From RI-106 sp964496875 (lineage in GTDB: Bacteria; Cyanobacteriota; Vampirovibrionia; Obscuribacterales; Obscuribacteraceae), in assembly GCA_964496875.1 (NCBI GenBank), contig CAZCBH010000019.1:3406-67405 (forward strand): a DNA stretch of 64,000 bases. The letters are read 5' to 3'. The notes under the pieces were generated by a model. The model worked only from the letters and a program-made list of their open reading frames with translations, searched no databases and was not told where the DNA came from. Of this stretch, positions 26,196-34,896 are shown piece by piece. Each line of letters starts with the position of its first letter. Position 1 is the stretch's first letter. Position numbers and translations under genes: made by a program.

Positions 26196-29012
26196 TCAGC
26201 GAGAATCTGCCTTGTTCAGGCCGGCGCTGCCACTGTCGGCCAGGACCGACGCCTGGGCGGCTGCCAGCCGTGCCACCGGCACTCTGTAGGGCGAGCAGCT
26301 CACATAGTTGAGACCGAGACTATCGGCAAAGGCGATTGACTGGGGTTCGCCGCCGTGTTCGCCGCAGATGCCGAGCTTGATATCGGGTTTCGTAGATTGT
26401 CCGTATTCCACCGCCATCTTCATGAGCTTGCCCACTCCCTCGATATCGAGGACCTCGAAAGGATTATCTTGAAGGATTTTTACTTTCTCACCATCTTCGG
26501 TACCCACTCCATCGAGATAGCGATGCAGGAACTTGCCTTCGGCGTCATCCCTGCTGTAACCGAAGGTCATCTGGGTGAGGTCATTGGTGCCGAAACTGAA
26601 GAACTCGGCATGTTCGGCTATCTTATTAGCGGTCAGGCACGCACGCGGAATCTCGATCATGGTGCCGAATTTATAGTCTATATCGACACCGGCTTTTTTC
26701 ATTACCGTCATGGCTACGGACTCGAGTTCCTGGCGAGCCACTTTCAGTTCGTTCACGTGGCCCACAAGCGGTATCATGATCTCGGGCATGACTTTGATAC
26801 CGCGACCGGCGACATCGATGGCTGCTTCAAAGATGGCCCGGACCTGCATCTCGGTTATTTCAGGATAGAGAAGCCCGAGGCGACAACCGCGCAAGCCCAT
26901 CATCGGATTAGACTCCTGCATACTCTCCACCGTCTGCAACAGCGCTTCCTTACGCTTCAAATCGGCACCGCTTTCGCCTTTGGCTTTTGCCGTGGCGATC
27001 TCTTCGATAAGACCCTCGAGATCAGGCAAAAACTCATGAAGAGGCGGGTCGAGGAGACGGATGGTGACGGGCAATCCGTCCATCGCCTCGAAGATTCCGA
27101 TAAAGTCTTGCTTTTGCATGGGCAAGAGTTTGTCGAGAGCTTCGATTCGATCCTGACGATTGCCTGACATGATCATGGTCTGAACTACAGGAAGCCTGTC
27201 CTGGCTCATAAACATGTGCTCGGTGCGGCACAGCCCGATGCCCTGGGCGCCGAATTCCCTCGCCAGTTTGGCATCGGCGGGAGTATCGGCATTGGTTCTG
27301 ATTAAAAGACGTCGGCGGCGATCAGCCCAGCTCAGGAGAGTAGAGAACTCGCCGGAGAAAGCCGGGTCATGGGTTTCTATCGCTCCTTCGAAAATCTCGC
27401 CGGTGGTACCGTCTATGGAGACAGTATCGCCTTTCTTTATGCATTTGGCTCCAACATAAAACTGTTGATTGGCCATGTCGATCTTCAACTGTTCGCAGCC
27501 GGCGACACAGGGTTTACCCATGCCTCTCGCCACAACTGCCGCGTGGGATGTCATGCCGCCACGGCTGGTGATTACACCCTGGGCGGCGACGATGCCGTGG
27601 ATATCGTCAGGGCAGGTCTCCACCCTTACGAGAATAACCTTTTCCCCTTTGCCGGCCAGTTGCTCGGCCTCGGTGGGGTCGAAAACCACTTGACCGATTG
27701 AAGCACCGGGGGACGCGTTGAGACCGGTTGCCAGGTGTCGACGACTCTCTCTGGCCAAGCGTTTGTCTTCTTCTCTGAAACTGGGGAGCAGAAGCTGATT
27801 GAGCTGGCCGGCGTCGACCCGGAGCAGAGCTTCATCTTCGCTGATGATCCCTTCCTGACAGAGATCAACGGCCACTTTGACTGCACAGGCAGCGGTTCTC
27901 TTTCCTGTGCGAGTCTGGAGAAGATAGAGCTTACCGCGTTCCACCGTGAATTCGATATCCTGCATGTCCCGGTAATGCTTTTCGAGGCGCTCGACGTTCG
28001 AGAGCAACTCTTCATAGACCTGAGGCATTTCCTCTTTCAATTTATCTATCTTATGTGGAGTGCGAACCCCAGCCACAACATCCTCACCCTGGGCTTTGAC
28101 CAGGTACTCACCGTAGAGAACTTTCTCTCCGGTGCTGGGGTTGCGGGTAAAGCAGACCCCGGTGGCGGAGTCATTGTCGAAGTTTCCGAAAACCATGGAC
28201 TGTACGTTCACGGCGGTTCCGAGGTTGTGATCGATTTTATGGAGATTGCGATAATAGACGGCTCTATTGTTGTTCCAGGATTTAAACACCGCCTCTATTG
28301 CGCCGCTAAGTTGCTCTTTTACATCCTGGGGGAAATTCGTGCCGGTAAGTTCCTTGACGCGGATTTCGAACTTTTTGACCAGGTCCTTTAAATCTTCGGC
28401 TTTTAAATCCGCATCGTATTTGATACCTAAAGACTCTTTTTTCTCTTCTAAAATATCCTCGAGCTCGTCTTTAGAAACGCCGAGCACAACATTGCTGTAC
28501 ATCTGAATGAAGCGGCGATAGCTGTCATAGGCGAAGCGCTCATTATTTGTGGATCGGGCCAGGGCCTCCACTGTATTGTCATTTAAACCGAGATTGAGGA
28601 TAGTGTCCATCATGCCGGGCATGGAGAATTTTGCCCCGGAGCGGACAGAGAGCAAAAGCGGCTTTTCGAGATCGCCGAGCTTTCGATCAAGTTGTTTCTC
28701 GATCTGAGTAAGTTCTTCAAAAACTTCCTGCATCAATTTCTCCGGCATATTGACGCTGCCGGAGGAGGCCCCGGAGGTTGGCCCGGAAAGAGATTTGGAA
28801 TACTCTCGGCAAGAGAGAGTAAGAATAGTCAGACCTGGTGGGACGTTGACTCCGCTGGCTGTCATCTGAGCAAGGCCGGCGCCTTTGCCGCCAAGATAAT
28901 CTTTCATCTCAGAATCATCATCTTCGAAGAGTTTGAATGCATCCGCGAAAGAGAAGACCCTCCGGGAGCCTATCTTTTCCATCACGTCGCTCTTTTCTGT
29001 TGTGCTTAGCAT
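26196..29012 (-). CDS. ppdK: Pyruvate, phosphate dikinase
   Basis: This 938-residue enzyme interconverts pyruvate + ATP + Pi and PEP + AMP + PPi. The start ATG 29012 has AAGGAG about 8 nt upstream. The ATP-grasp part begins GGKGAGLAQM (about residue 42). The swivelling phosphohistidine domain carries SRGGMTSHAAVVARGMGKP (His and the regulatory Thr both present, about residue 485). The PEP-binding barrel has GLCRTEHMF, LPEAQ-type MMGLRGCRLGL and the terminal GICGEHGG. Length fits the family. It is followed upstream by its regulator gene, 104 nt away on the same strand. Confidence 0.97.
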   Translation of the reverse strand: MLSTTEKSDVMEKIGSRRVFSFADAFKLFEDDDSEMKDYLGGKGAGLAQMTASGVNVPPGLTILTLSCREYSKSLSGPTSGASSGSVNMPEKLMQEVFEELTQIEKQLDRKLGDLEKPLLLSVRSGAKFSMPGMMDTILNLGLNDNTVEALARSTNNERFAYDSYRRFIQMYSNVVLGVSKDELEDILEEKKESLGIKYDADLKAEDLKDLVKKFEIRVKELTGTNFPQDVKEQLSGAIEAVFKSWNNNRAVYYRNLHKIDHNLGTAVNVQSMVFGNFDNDSATGVCFTRNPSTGEKVLYGEYLVKAQGEDVVAGVRTPHKIDKLKEEMPQVYEELLSNVERLEKHYRDMQDIEFTVERGKLYLLQTRTGKRTAACAVKVAVDLCQEGIISEDEALLRVDAGQLNQLLLPSFREEDKRLARESRRHLATGLNASPGASIGQVVFDPTEAEQLAGKGEKVILVRVETCPDDIHGIVAAQGVITSRGGMTSHAAVVARGMGKPCVAGCEQLKIDMANQQFYVGAKCIKKGDTVSIDGTTGEIFEGAIETHDPAFSGEFSTLLSWADRRRRLLIRTNADTPADAKLAREFGAQGIGLCRTEHMFMSQDRLPVVQTMIMSGNRQDRIEALDKLLPMQKQDFIGIFEAMDGLPVTIRLLDPPLHEFLPDLEGLIEEIATAKAKGESGADLKRKEALLQTVESMQESNPMMGLRGCRLGLLYPEITEMQVRAIFEAAIDVAGRGIKVMPEIMIPLVGHVNELKVARQELESVAMTVMKKAGVDIDYKFGTMIEIPRACLTANKIAEHAEFFSFGTNDLTQMTFGYSRDDAEGKFLHRYLDGVGTEDGEKVKILQDNPFEVLDIEGVGKLMKMAVEYGQSTKPDIKLGICGEHGGEPQSIAFADSLGLNYVSCSPYRVPVARLAAAQASVLADSGSAGLNKADSR

Positions 29013-29116
29013 CTTCTCTCTCCTTGAATTATAGAGGTCTGTAGGTCGCCTGAATTATTGATTCCGTTGTAAAACACCAATCTGATTTGGGGCTAAATAA
29101 AAATTCCCGGGTCTAT

Positions 29117-29968
29117 CTATTGTCGAAGGTGGAGATAGACCTCGCTTGAGATCTCTTCAATGGCTTTAGCCGAAACATCGATGATATGACACTTCAACTC
29201 TCTGAACGTCTTTCTTGCGTAGCGGACTTCTTCACGAATTCTGTCTAGATCGGCATAGTCATTGACACCGGGCATCTTCAACGACTGGGCCCTGGCGGAG
29301 CGAATCTCTTGCAGCAGTACCGGCTCCAGATGAAGTCCGACAATCCGCCTGGATGGCACCTGATACAGATTGAGCGGAGGATCCACGCCATAAACGAGGG
29401 GGACATTGGCTGCTTTGAGACCGTAGTGATGAGCAAGATAGATACAGTTCGGAGTCTTACTGGTTCTGGAAACTCCGATTAAAATGACATCCGCTTCGAG
29501 CAAACCGTCGGGGTTTTTGCCGTCATCGAAGCGAATAGCGAATTCGAGTGCCTCGATACGTCGATAGTAGCTTTCATCGAGAAGATGAAGTCTGCCAGGT
29601 TGAGAAAGCGGGGTTTGCCCGGTGAGTTGGGAGACCTTATCAATTAAACTACCGAGCAAATCGATGGTGGCGATGTTGTATTTTCGCGCTTCGCGCTCGA
29701 GGGTTTCGCGATACTCGGGAAGAACCAGGGTGTAGGCAATAACGGCTTTATCGCCCGAGACCTCACGCACCAGAGACTCTATCTGCTTGAGCGTTTTTAC
29801 CTGGGGCAGGCGATAAATGGAGGCGCGACCTGGCGGGAACTGGACTACCGCAGCGCGAGCAACCGACTCGGCTGTCTCCCCGCTGGAATCCGAGAGGGTG
29901 AAAATAATCAGCTCACGATGATCATCCCGGGGATCTCTTATAGTATCGGAGTTGGCAATCTCTTTCAA
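29117..29968 (-). CDS. PPDK regulatory protein (bifunctional kinase/pyrophosphorylase, DUF299)
   Basis: This 283-residue protein belongs to the PPDK/PEP-synthase regulatory family, which uses ADP to phosphorylate, and Pi to dephosphorylate, a Thr next to the catalytic His of PPDK. It shows the N-terminal FTLSDSSGETAESVARA and the P-loop-like GVSRTSKTPNCIYLAHHYG near residue 150, then YGLKAANVPLV and the GVDPPLNLY segment. Encoded directly upstream of ppdK on the same strand, its target is clear. The start is a TTG with no obvious ribosome site, so the first codons are uncertain. Confidence 0.93.
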   Translation of the reverse strand: MKEIANSDTIRDPRDDHRELIIFTLSDSSGETAESVARAAVVQFPPGRASIYRLPQVKTLKQIESLVREVSGDKAVIAYTLVLPEYRETLEREARKYNIATIDLLGSLIDKVSQLTGQTPLSQPGRLHLLDESYYRRIEALEFAIRFDDGKNPDGLLEADVILIGVSRTSKTPNCIYLAHHYGLKAANVPLVYGVDPPLNLYQVPSRRIVGLHLEPVLLQEIRSARAQSLKMPGVNDYADLDRIREEVRYARKTFRELKCHIIDVSAKAIEEISSEVYLHLRQ

Positions 29969-30209
29969 AGCAGGTAGCCGGATCGAAAGCGGAAAATAAC
30001 AGGAAAGCCTTTTTTACCATGGCAGGCGGAACCAACTGAGATATAGTCTAGATATCTTTATTTCTATGACTTCGTCCGAAAAGATGATTCTTATAGCAGG
30101 ATCCTACTGACATCCTGAAGATAAGATAAGGACCAGATTCCAATCATCGACCAAAGTGCTCGAGAGAGATAAAATGAATAAGCTCTCAGCAGAAAGTTCT
30201 TAAGAGGAA

Positions 30210-30599
30210 GTGAGTAATTTGGTGTCAAAAAACGACAAGAGCTTTAGTCTGCTGTTCTGGGGTTTCTTGCTCCTGGCAGGTTGCCTGGTAGCGCTCAAGG
30301 AGTTTCATCACGAAGACAACTCGAATATCTTAGTTCTATTCGACAAGACTAGCGAAGCGATCTCGCAGCAGAAGAAAGTCCCCGTGGACCAGATAACTTT
30401 AAAGTCACAATTTAAAAGGGACTTGAACTTTCACGACCTCGACCAGGATACCCTTGCGCTCCAATTGAATAGGGACCTGGGAATAGATCTGGATTTGAAT
30501 GTCTTCAGAAATCTGGAAACAGTGGGTGAAGCGGTCGACTACATAAGAACACGAATGGAATTGAAAAACGAGAAATCCGGTTCTAGAAGTGGGAATTAG
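30210..30599 (+). CDS. Membrane-anchored acyl-carrier-like protein lacking the carrier Ser
   Basis: This protein is up to 129 residues. A membrane helix (about residues 12-29) is followed by an ACP-like four-helix fold: VPVDQITLKSQFKRDLNFHD, then DQDTLALQLNRDLGIDLDL and ETVGEAVDYIRTRM. In true ACPs the helix-2 motif is DSL with a phosphopantetheine Ser; here it is DTL (Thr81). The usual attachment is therefore missing, unless Thr is used. Start choice is uncertain: AGAGG at 30203-30207 is too close to GTG 30210 but fits a TTG at 30219 or GTG at 30222. No fatty acid or polyketide genes are adjacent. Confidence 0.65.
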   Translation: MSNLVSKNDKSFSLLFWGFLLLAGCLVALKEFHHEDNSNILVLFDKTSEAISQQKKVPVDQITLKSQFKRDLNFHDLDQDTLALQLNRDLGIDLDLNVFRNLETVGEAVDYIRTRMELKNEKSGSRSGN

Positions 30600-30620
30600 C
30601 ATCAGTCCGATGAAATTACG

Positions 30621-31142
30621 ATGAAATTACGAGTAAGACATTCGGAAGAGACTGATCTCGGTGCGATCTTAGCGATTCACAAAAAAGCGTTTGGAAGAGA
30701 CGCGGAAAGCAATTTAGTAAAAGGGATTTTGGCATCCAGTCAAACAGACCAAGAACTTTCCTTGATAGCTTGCAGGGAAAATGAACCAGATAAGCTAGTC
30801 GGACATATTTTGCTGAGCCGGGTAAGGCTTAGCGATTCGACAAGCGAGAAAGTGCTAGCGCTGGCACCATTAGCGGTTTTACCAGCGGTGCAAAAAAAAG
30901 GGATTGGTTCTGCGCTAGTAAAAGCATCTATCAACCTGGCAAACGATTTAGGCTACGCTGCGATTATAGTCCTAGGAGATGGGGACTATTACGGACGCTT
31001 CGGATTCGAAGTATCCAGTATTTTTGGCATCTTTCCTCCGTTTGAAGTAAAGGAAGAGAACTTTCGACTGAAGACACTTGCCAGTTTTGACAAAACTTTG
31101 AAAGGTACGATAATTTATCCGGAGATCTTCAACTCCGTCTAA
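30621..31142 (+). CDS. GNAT N-acetyltransferase (YhbS-like)
   Basis: This 173-residue acetyltransferase has the GNAT core: LAPLAVLPAVQKKGIGSALVKASI (acetyl-CoA loop QKKGIGSAL, about residue 95), then AIIVLGDGDYYGRFGFE, typical of the YhbS branch. Substrate is unknown. An 11-bp tandem duplication at the 5' end makes a four-codon mini-ORF whose TGA overlaps this ATG. The gene is followed 15 nt later by a strong intrinsic terminator. It lies in a more AT-rich patch, which could reflect transfer. Confidence 0.88.
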   Translation: MKLRVRHSEETDLGAILAIHKKAFGRDAESNLVKGILASSQTDQELSLIACRENEPDKLVGHILLSRVRLSDSTSEKVLALAPLAVLPAVQKKGIGSALVKASINLANDLGYAAIIVLGDGDYYGRFGFEVSSIFGIFPPFEVKEENFRLKTLASFDKTLKGTIIYPEIFNSV

Positions 31143-31156
31143 CCATCACACTTCCC

Positions 31157-31187
31157 AAAACTCAACCGATATCGGTTGAGTTTTTTT
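31157..31187 (+). terminator. Intrinsic terminator after GNAT gene
   Basis: A perfect palindrome, ACTCAACCGAT/ATCGGTTGAGT (arms within 31157-31184), leads straight into a run of seven T. It lies 15 nt past the stop codon and in the right orientation for the plus-strand gene. Confidence 0.93.
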
Positions 31188-31250
31188 ATCGATTTGATTG
31201 CTGAACTTTTTGCCGCTGAGATTCGTTAACGAAACAGGGGGTGAAAGGAT

Positions 31251-32327
31251 ATGAGAAATCAAGAAATAGACAGCAAAATTTTGGAAGCCTGGCAGGAGTT
31301 CAACCAGCTCTACCCGGACGAAGAATCTGCCCTCGTGGCTCTGTACAGACTGTCAAAAAAGGGCAGATCGTACAAACACGATGACGGATTTATCTGTCCA
31401 GAATGCAAGAGCATTGAAGTAGAATTGATCAAAAAAAATAGAGTTCTCAGATGTCAGCGATGCAAGAATGAAGTTTGGCTTACCGCTGGTACCTTCTTTG
31501 CAAGAATAAGGAAAGCAATTCCCTGGCTGGCGGCAATCTGGTTCATCGATAAAGGGCTGACAATCAGCTCAATCTGCCTGGAACACCTAACGGGAGTAAC
31601 CCAATCAACCGCATGGATGATCATCAAGAAAATATCGCTGGTGGTTGAAAGTGAAATAAGTGAAAGCCCTTGCAGCGCGCCAGTTTATATTTTCGCATCG
31701 GAAATTAGAAAACGCAGCATTCTAACTCCTGTCAAACAAAGACCGGTAACAGAGTTGGATATTTCAGAACAGGATGAAGAGAATATTGTTGAAACACCTG
31801 ATTTGTCTATGCGCCCTGAAATCGAACAATCTATACTTGAGCATTTAAGCAGAGATCCAATCCAATTCGATAAATTGTGTATATTAGTCGAAAGACCGGT
31901 ACCAGATATAGTGGCTGCGCTTACTTACCTTGAATTGGATGATCTGATCAAAAGTCATTCAGGAGCTCGCTATTCTCTCAAATCCATCTCTACTGAAACC
32001 AAGCCCAAATTCAGCCCCAACGAATTTACCAACCAATCAAATGAAATCAATCAGAGACAATCCGGACAATTAGATAGCCGGAGCAGTCCGCCCCCCGCCT
32101 TAGCTAAAGCAAATTTGATATCCTCGATTCTTGAATTCACAAACCACATATTTCACGGAATCAGCTGGAAATATCTACAGCTATACATTGCAATCTATTG
32201 GGTCGACCAGGACAAAAAACGATGGGAACCAGGCAGGCTGTTGAAAGCTTGCGGCTCCTCAGATCACATATCGTCGAAACAGGTGCGTGCCTACTGCAGC
32301 CCAGCTCCAGTTAAGTTGCCATATTAG
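31251..32327 (+). CDS. IS1595-transposase-derived protein with DprA-like winged helix instead of DDE core
   Basis: This 358-residue protein starts like an IS1595/ISXO2-family transposase. The zinc ribbon is C49-x2-C52 ... C68-x2-C71, followed by the diagnostic LTAGTFFARIRKAIPW and a helix-turn-helix segment ISSICLEHLTGVTQSTAWMI (about residues 105-124). The DDE catalytic domain expected next is absent. Residues about 188-243 instead read like the C-terminal winged helix of DprA (ILEHLSRDPIQFDKLCIL, ALTYLELDDLIKSHSGARY). The end (about 293-358) again resembles the ISXO2 tail: FHGISWKYLQLYIAIYW, KRWEPGRLLKAC. No terminal inverted repeats were seen. It is probably a domesticated DNA-binding protein. 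Confidence 0.7.
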   Translation: MRNQEIDSKILEAWQEFNQLYPDEESALVALYRLSKKGRSYKHDDGFICPECKSIEVELIKKNRVLRCQRCKNEVWLTAGTFFARIRKAIPWLAAIWFIDKGLTISSICLEHLTGVTQSTAWMIIKKISLVVESEISESPCSAPVYIFASEIRKRSILTPVKQRPVTELDISEQDEENIVETPDLSMRPEIEQSILEHLSRDPIQFDKLCILVERPVPDIVAALTYLELDDLIKSHSGARYSLKSISTETKPKFSPNEFTNQSNEINQRQSGQLDSRSSPPPALAKANLISSILEFTNHIFHGISWKYLQLYIAIYWVDQDKKRWEPGRLLKACGSSDHISSKQVRAYCSPAPVKLPY

Positions 32328-32341
32328 TCCCCGCAGGCAAA

Positions 32342-33127
32342 TCAATTGACAGGCAATTCGATCAGCTTGCGAAAAGCCAACAGATCCAGATCTTGCTCGA
32401 TAGTCTTCTTGAGATTTCCCTGCCGCACCTTGGGAATACTCACAACGGGACTGAACGCCAGTTTACCTAAATATGGCAGACCGTATCTAGTGCTCAGCAT
32501 CAGCTCGAAATCATGGGCGAAAAGACGCTCATCCAAAGCCTGACCCATTATCTTATTGGTCTCAACGGTAACAATAGAGGTCACTTCGATATCTCTATTT
32601 TGAAGGTAGCTTATCGAAAATTCGATTTTCTCGAGCACGTCTATCGAGTGAGACGCTACCAATACCACCGGTAGCTCCAGGTCCTTCAAAAGATCGGTTA
32701 TGGTCATCCATCTATGCGTATAGGCTCTTCCCGCGGCATTATTAGATGATGGTCCTCCTGAAGCCGCCGACACATCTCGATCCTGTTCGAATCGAATCGG
32801 GGTGGCGGCGGTACAAGGAAGCTCGATAAAAGTGAAGATATCAGATCTGGTGCTTGTCAGAATCAGCTCTTTCCACTCCGTCTCGAGAACGATGGGAGGA
32901 TATCTGAGAGTCAATAACGGGTAGTCCACAGCAGTTTTACCAACGATGCTCATGAAAGTCATCTCGGCTGTGTCTTTTTTGTGCGTGCCGACACCTAATG
33001 GTTTAATCACTCTAATCGGCAGATCATAATCTTGAAGGACCGCGCACAATCCGGTCATAACCATTGTCTTTCCGCATCCTGGTTCCGTTCCCACGAAAAC
33101 CAGACCTCGCGCACCATCCACTCTCAA
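32342..33127 (-). CDS. Dethiobiotin-synthetase-like P-loop protein (AAA_26)
   Basis: The start is placed at TTG 33127, with AGGA 8 nt upstream; that puts the P-loop at the usual distance (MRVDGARGLVFVGTEPGCGKT, given as VGTEPGCGKTMVMTGL). Longer readings to 33184 lack a ribosome site. The 261-residue protein follows the BioD/AAA_26 layout: IKPLGVGTHKKDT, then PLLTLRYPPIVLETEW, and an LPVVLVASHSIDVL strand. True BioD makes dethiobiotin from DAPA, CO2 and ATP. No other biotin gene is here, and the long Gly/Ser/Asn-rich insert in the middle is atypical, so function is open. Confidence 0.65.
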   Translation of the reverse strand: MRVDGARGLVFVGTEPGCGKTMVMTGLCAVLQDYDLPIRVIKPLGVGTHKKDTAEMTFMSIVGKTAVDYPLLTLRYPPIVLETEWKELILTSTRSDIFTFIELPCTAATPIRFEQDRDVSAASGGPSSNNAAGRAYTHRWMTITDLLKDLELPVVLVASHSIDVLEKIEFSISYLQNRDIEVTSIVTVETNKIMGQALDERLFAHDFELMLSTRYGLPYLGKLAFSPVVSIPKVRQGNLKKTIEQDLDLLAFRKLIELPVN

Positions 33128-33193
33128 AAGACAAATCCTGCAATAAACAACTTCGGAATGAGAGCATACCACAAGTGATGGCAAATACCGATT

Positions 33194-34528
33194 CTATTTC
33201 ATGGCGATCGAACCCTTCTTGGTCGCGAGTTTTCCGCGTAGCAACTCAACCGCCTTTCTAAGCTGAGCATCTTTCATATCGGACGGCTTTCTCTCGCTGC
33301 CGCTATCTTTATCGTCCAGCCACCAGGGACCCTTGCCATCATCAAAGTCCTTAGACGAGACCTTGACCAGTACATCCGGTGAGATGCCTTTCTGGTTGAT
33401 GTCCGTATCGCTCGGAGTCAGATAGCGAGCGATCGTTATATTGACACCGCTTCCATCATCGAGCCGGTTTATACCCTGCACCAGACCCTTTCCAAAAGTC
33501 TTTTCCCCCACCAGAATCGCCCTGTCGTTGTCCTTGAGGGCACCGCTGGTAATTTCAGATGCCGAAGCACTACCTTTATTAATCAGTACTGCCATCGGCA
33601 AGCGACAGATTGGCTCTCCCTTCACCCGTACCGAAGTCTTATAACCGTCTCTGTCCACCGTCGATACTATATAACCCTTATCGAGAAAGAGATTCGATAC
33701 CTTAATCGCCTGATTCAAAAGACCCCCCGGATTATCACGCAGATCAAGGATCATCGCCCTGGCACCGCTAAGCTTCTTCACCGCATCAACCATTTCGGTA
33801 TCGGTATTTCTGGAGATAAAGCTCGACAGCCGAATATATCCGACTTCAGGTTGAATCATCTCCACCGTTTGAACCGATCGCAGAGGAATCCGTCCCCTGG
33901 TTATGTTTATCGCCAGCTTTTTGCTACCCCGCACTATCGTCAACTTGACCTTGGAGTCCACCGGTCCTCTTATAAGCTTGGCCGCATCATCCACGGTGAA
34001 ACCGTCGGTAGCCTTTCCATCGATTCTATTGATCAAGTCACCGGGCATCACCCCTGCCCGCGAGGCGGGCGTTCCGTCGATGGGACGAATCACCATGATC
34101 TTCTTCTCTTTATTGACACCAATTTGTACACCTATGCCACAGAGCTCCGCCTTGATCTGAGACTTCTCTTCGGTGAAAGCCTCACGATCCAGAAATCGGG
34201 TATACCGATCACCGAGACTGGCGAGCATTGTCTCCACCGCTTTGTGGGCGTCCTCCATATTGGTCAGCTTACCGTCGTACTTGTGCCTCCAGCGTTTCCA
34301 GTCTTGACCGTTAAAGGTGTCGTCAAAGAAATCCTCTTCTATGAGCATCCAGACATTGTCATAAATGTCTTCCGGATTAGAGCTCTTACCAAGGATAAGA
34401 CGCGAGACGATCTTGGTTCTGTCGGGTGAATTAGCAGCTAGATAAACATCCTCGACTGAAACGACAGAGGAGCCACCAAGTCCAAGACAGATAAACAAAG
34501 CCAAACTGCATAAAAGTTTCCAGTACAT
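33194..34528 (-). CDS. ctpA: Carboxy-terminal processing protease (S41)
   Basis: This 444-residue protease has a signal peptide or anchor (LLCSLALFICLGLGGSS), an N-terminal cap, and a PDZ domain (about residues 125-200, with GIGVQIG and IRPIDGTPASRAGVMPGD). The S41 catalytic domain carries ILDLRDNPGGLL, the nucleophile in INKGSASASEI, and the Lys in GEKTFGKGLVQ. CtpA enzymes trim or degrade periplasmic proteins. The segment IARYLTPSDTDINQKGISPD completes the family pattern. It stands divergent from mtnP, with 368 bases between. Confidence 0.95.
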   Translation of the reverse strand: MYWKLLCSLALFICLGLGGSSVVSVEDVYLAANSPDRTKIVSRLILGKSSNPEDIYDNVWMLIEEDFFDDTFNGQDWKRWRHKYDGKLTNMEDAHKAVETMLASLGDRYTRFLDREAFTEEKSQIKAELCGIGVQIGVNKEKKIMVIRPIDGTPASRAGVMPGDLINRIDGKATDGFTVDDAAKLIRGPVDSKVKLTIVRGSKKLAINITRGRIPLRSVQTVEMIQPEVGYIRLSSFISRNTDTEMVDAVKKLSGARAMILDLRDNPGGLLNQAIKVSNLFLDKGYIVSTVDRDGYKTSVRVKGEPICRLPMAVLINKGSASASEITSGALKDNDRAILVGEKTFGKGLVQGINRLDDGSGVNITIARYLTPSDTDINQKGISPDVLVKVSSKDFDDGKGPWWLDDKDSGSERKPSDMKDAQLRKAVELLRGKLATKKGSIAMK

Positions 34529-34896
34529 TTCCGGTTTTACCTGTTGAGAGTACCCGGCTGATAGAGCTCGACCTACTAATAAGGATTCTGATCAAGGGCC
34601 ATACTGTACTTTGAGCTTTCAGCCACACCCTGCTGCAAGATGGAAATCAAGCAAAATCAAGGTTACATCAAGTTTATACCCGCCTCTTGACAATTTTATT
34701 CACCGACAACTCCCATTTGATGGGGGTTTTCCCGGATATGCCCACAGTGATCTCTCCAAGATTTCCAGATTGCCGTCCGAAAAGTCATGATTCACAAAGA
34801 TTTCTCTTTGCGCTCAATAGTGAAAGAGCTACAGGTGTTAACATGGGACCTCTCAAACCACTTACTAAGATCTATCTTTTTAAAAACGCGAGGTTT
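34529..34896. other. Intergenic region between divergent ctpA and mtnP
   Basis: These 368 bases should hold both promoters. The frame of mtnP happens to stay open upstream to a TTG at 34687, but that part has no protein character and no ribosome site. The only structure I see is a hairpin at 34708-34728. No RNA gene is recognisable. Confidence 0.6.
34708..34730 (+). promoter_or_regulatory. Hairpin with short T tail upstream of mtnP
   Basis: AACTCCCAT and ATGGGGGTT pair as a 9-bp stem with one G-T wobble and a TTG loop, followed by TT. It lies about 170 bases before mtnP and just after a TTGACA hexamer at 34687. It could be an attenuator or the end of a short leader RNA; the T run is too short for a confident terminator. 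Confidence 0.35.

Noticed and set aside
26355..27167. 270-codon open frame opposite ppdK
   Set aside because: It lies antisense inside a certain gene and its translation has no protein-like pattern; high-GC third positions of ppdK keep the frame open.
31251..32327. Active IS1595 insertion sequence
   Set aside because: No DDE domain, no terminal inverted repeats or target duplication seen on either side; treated as a domesticated derivative instead.
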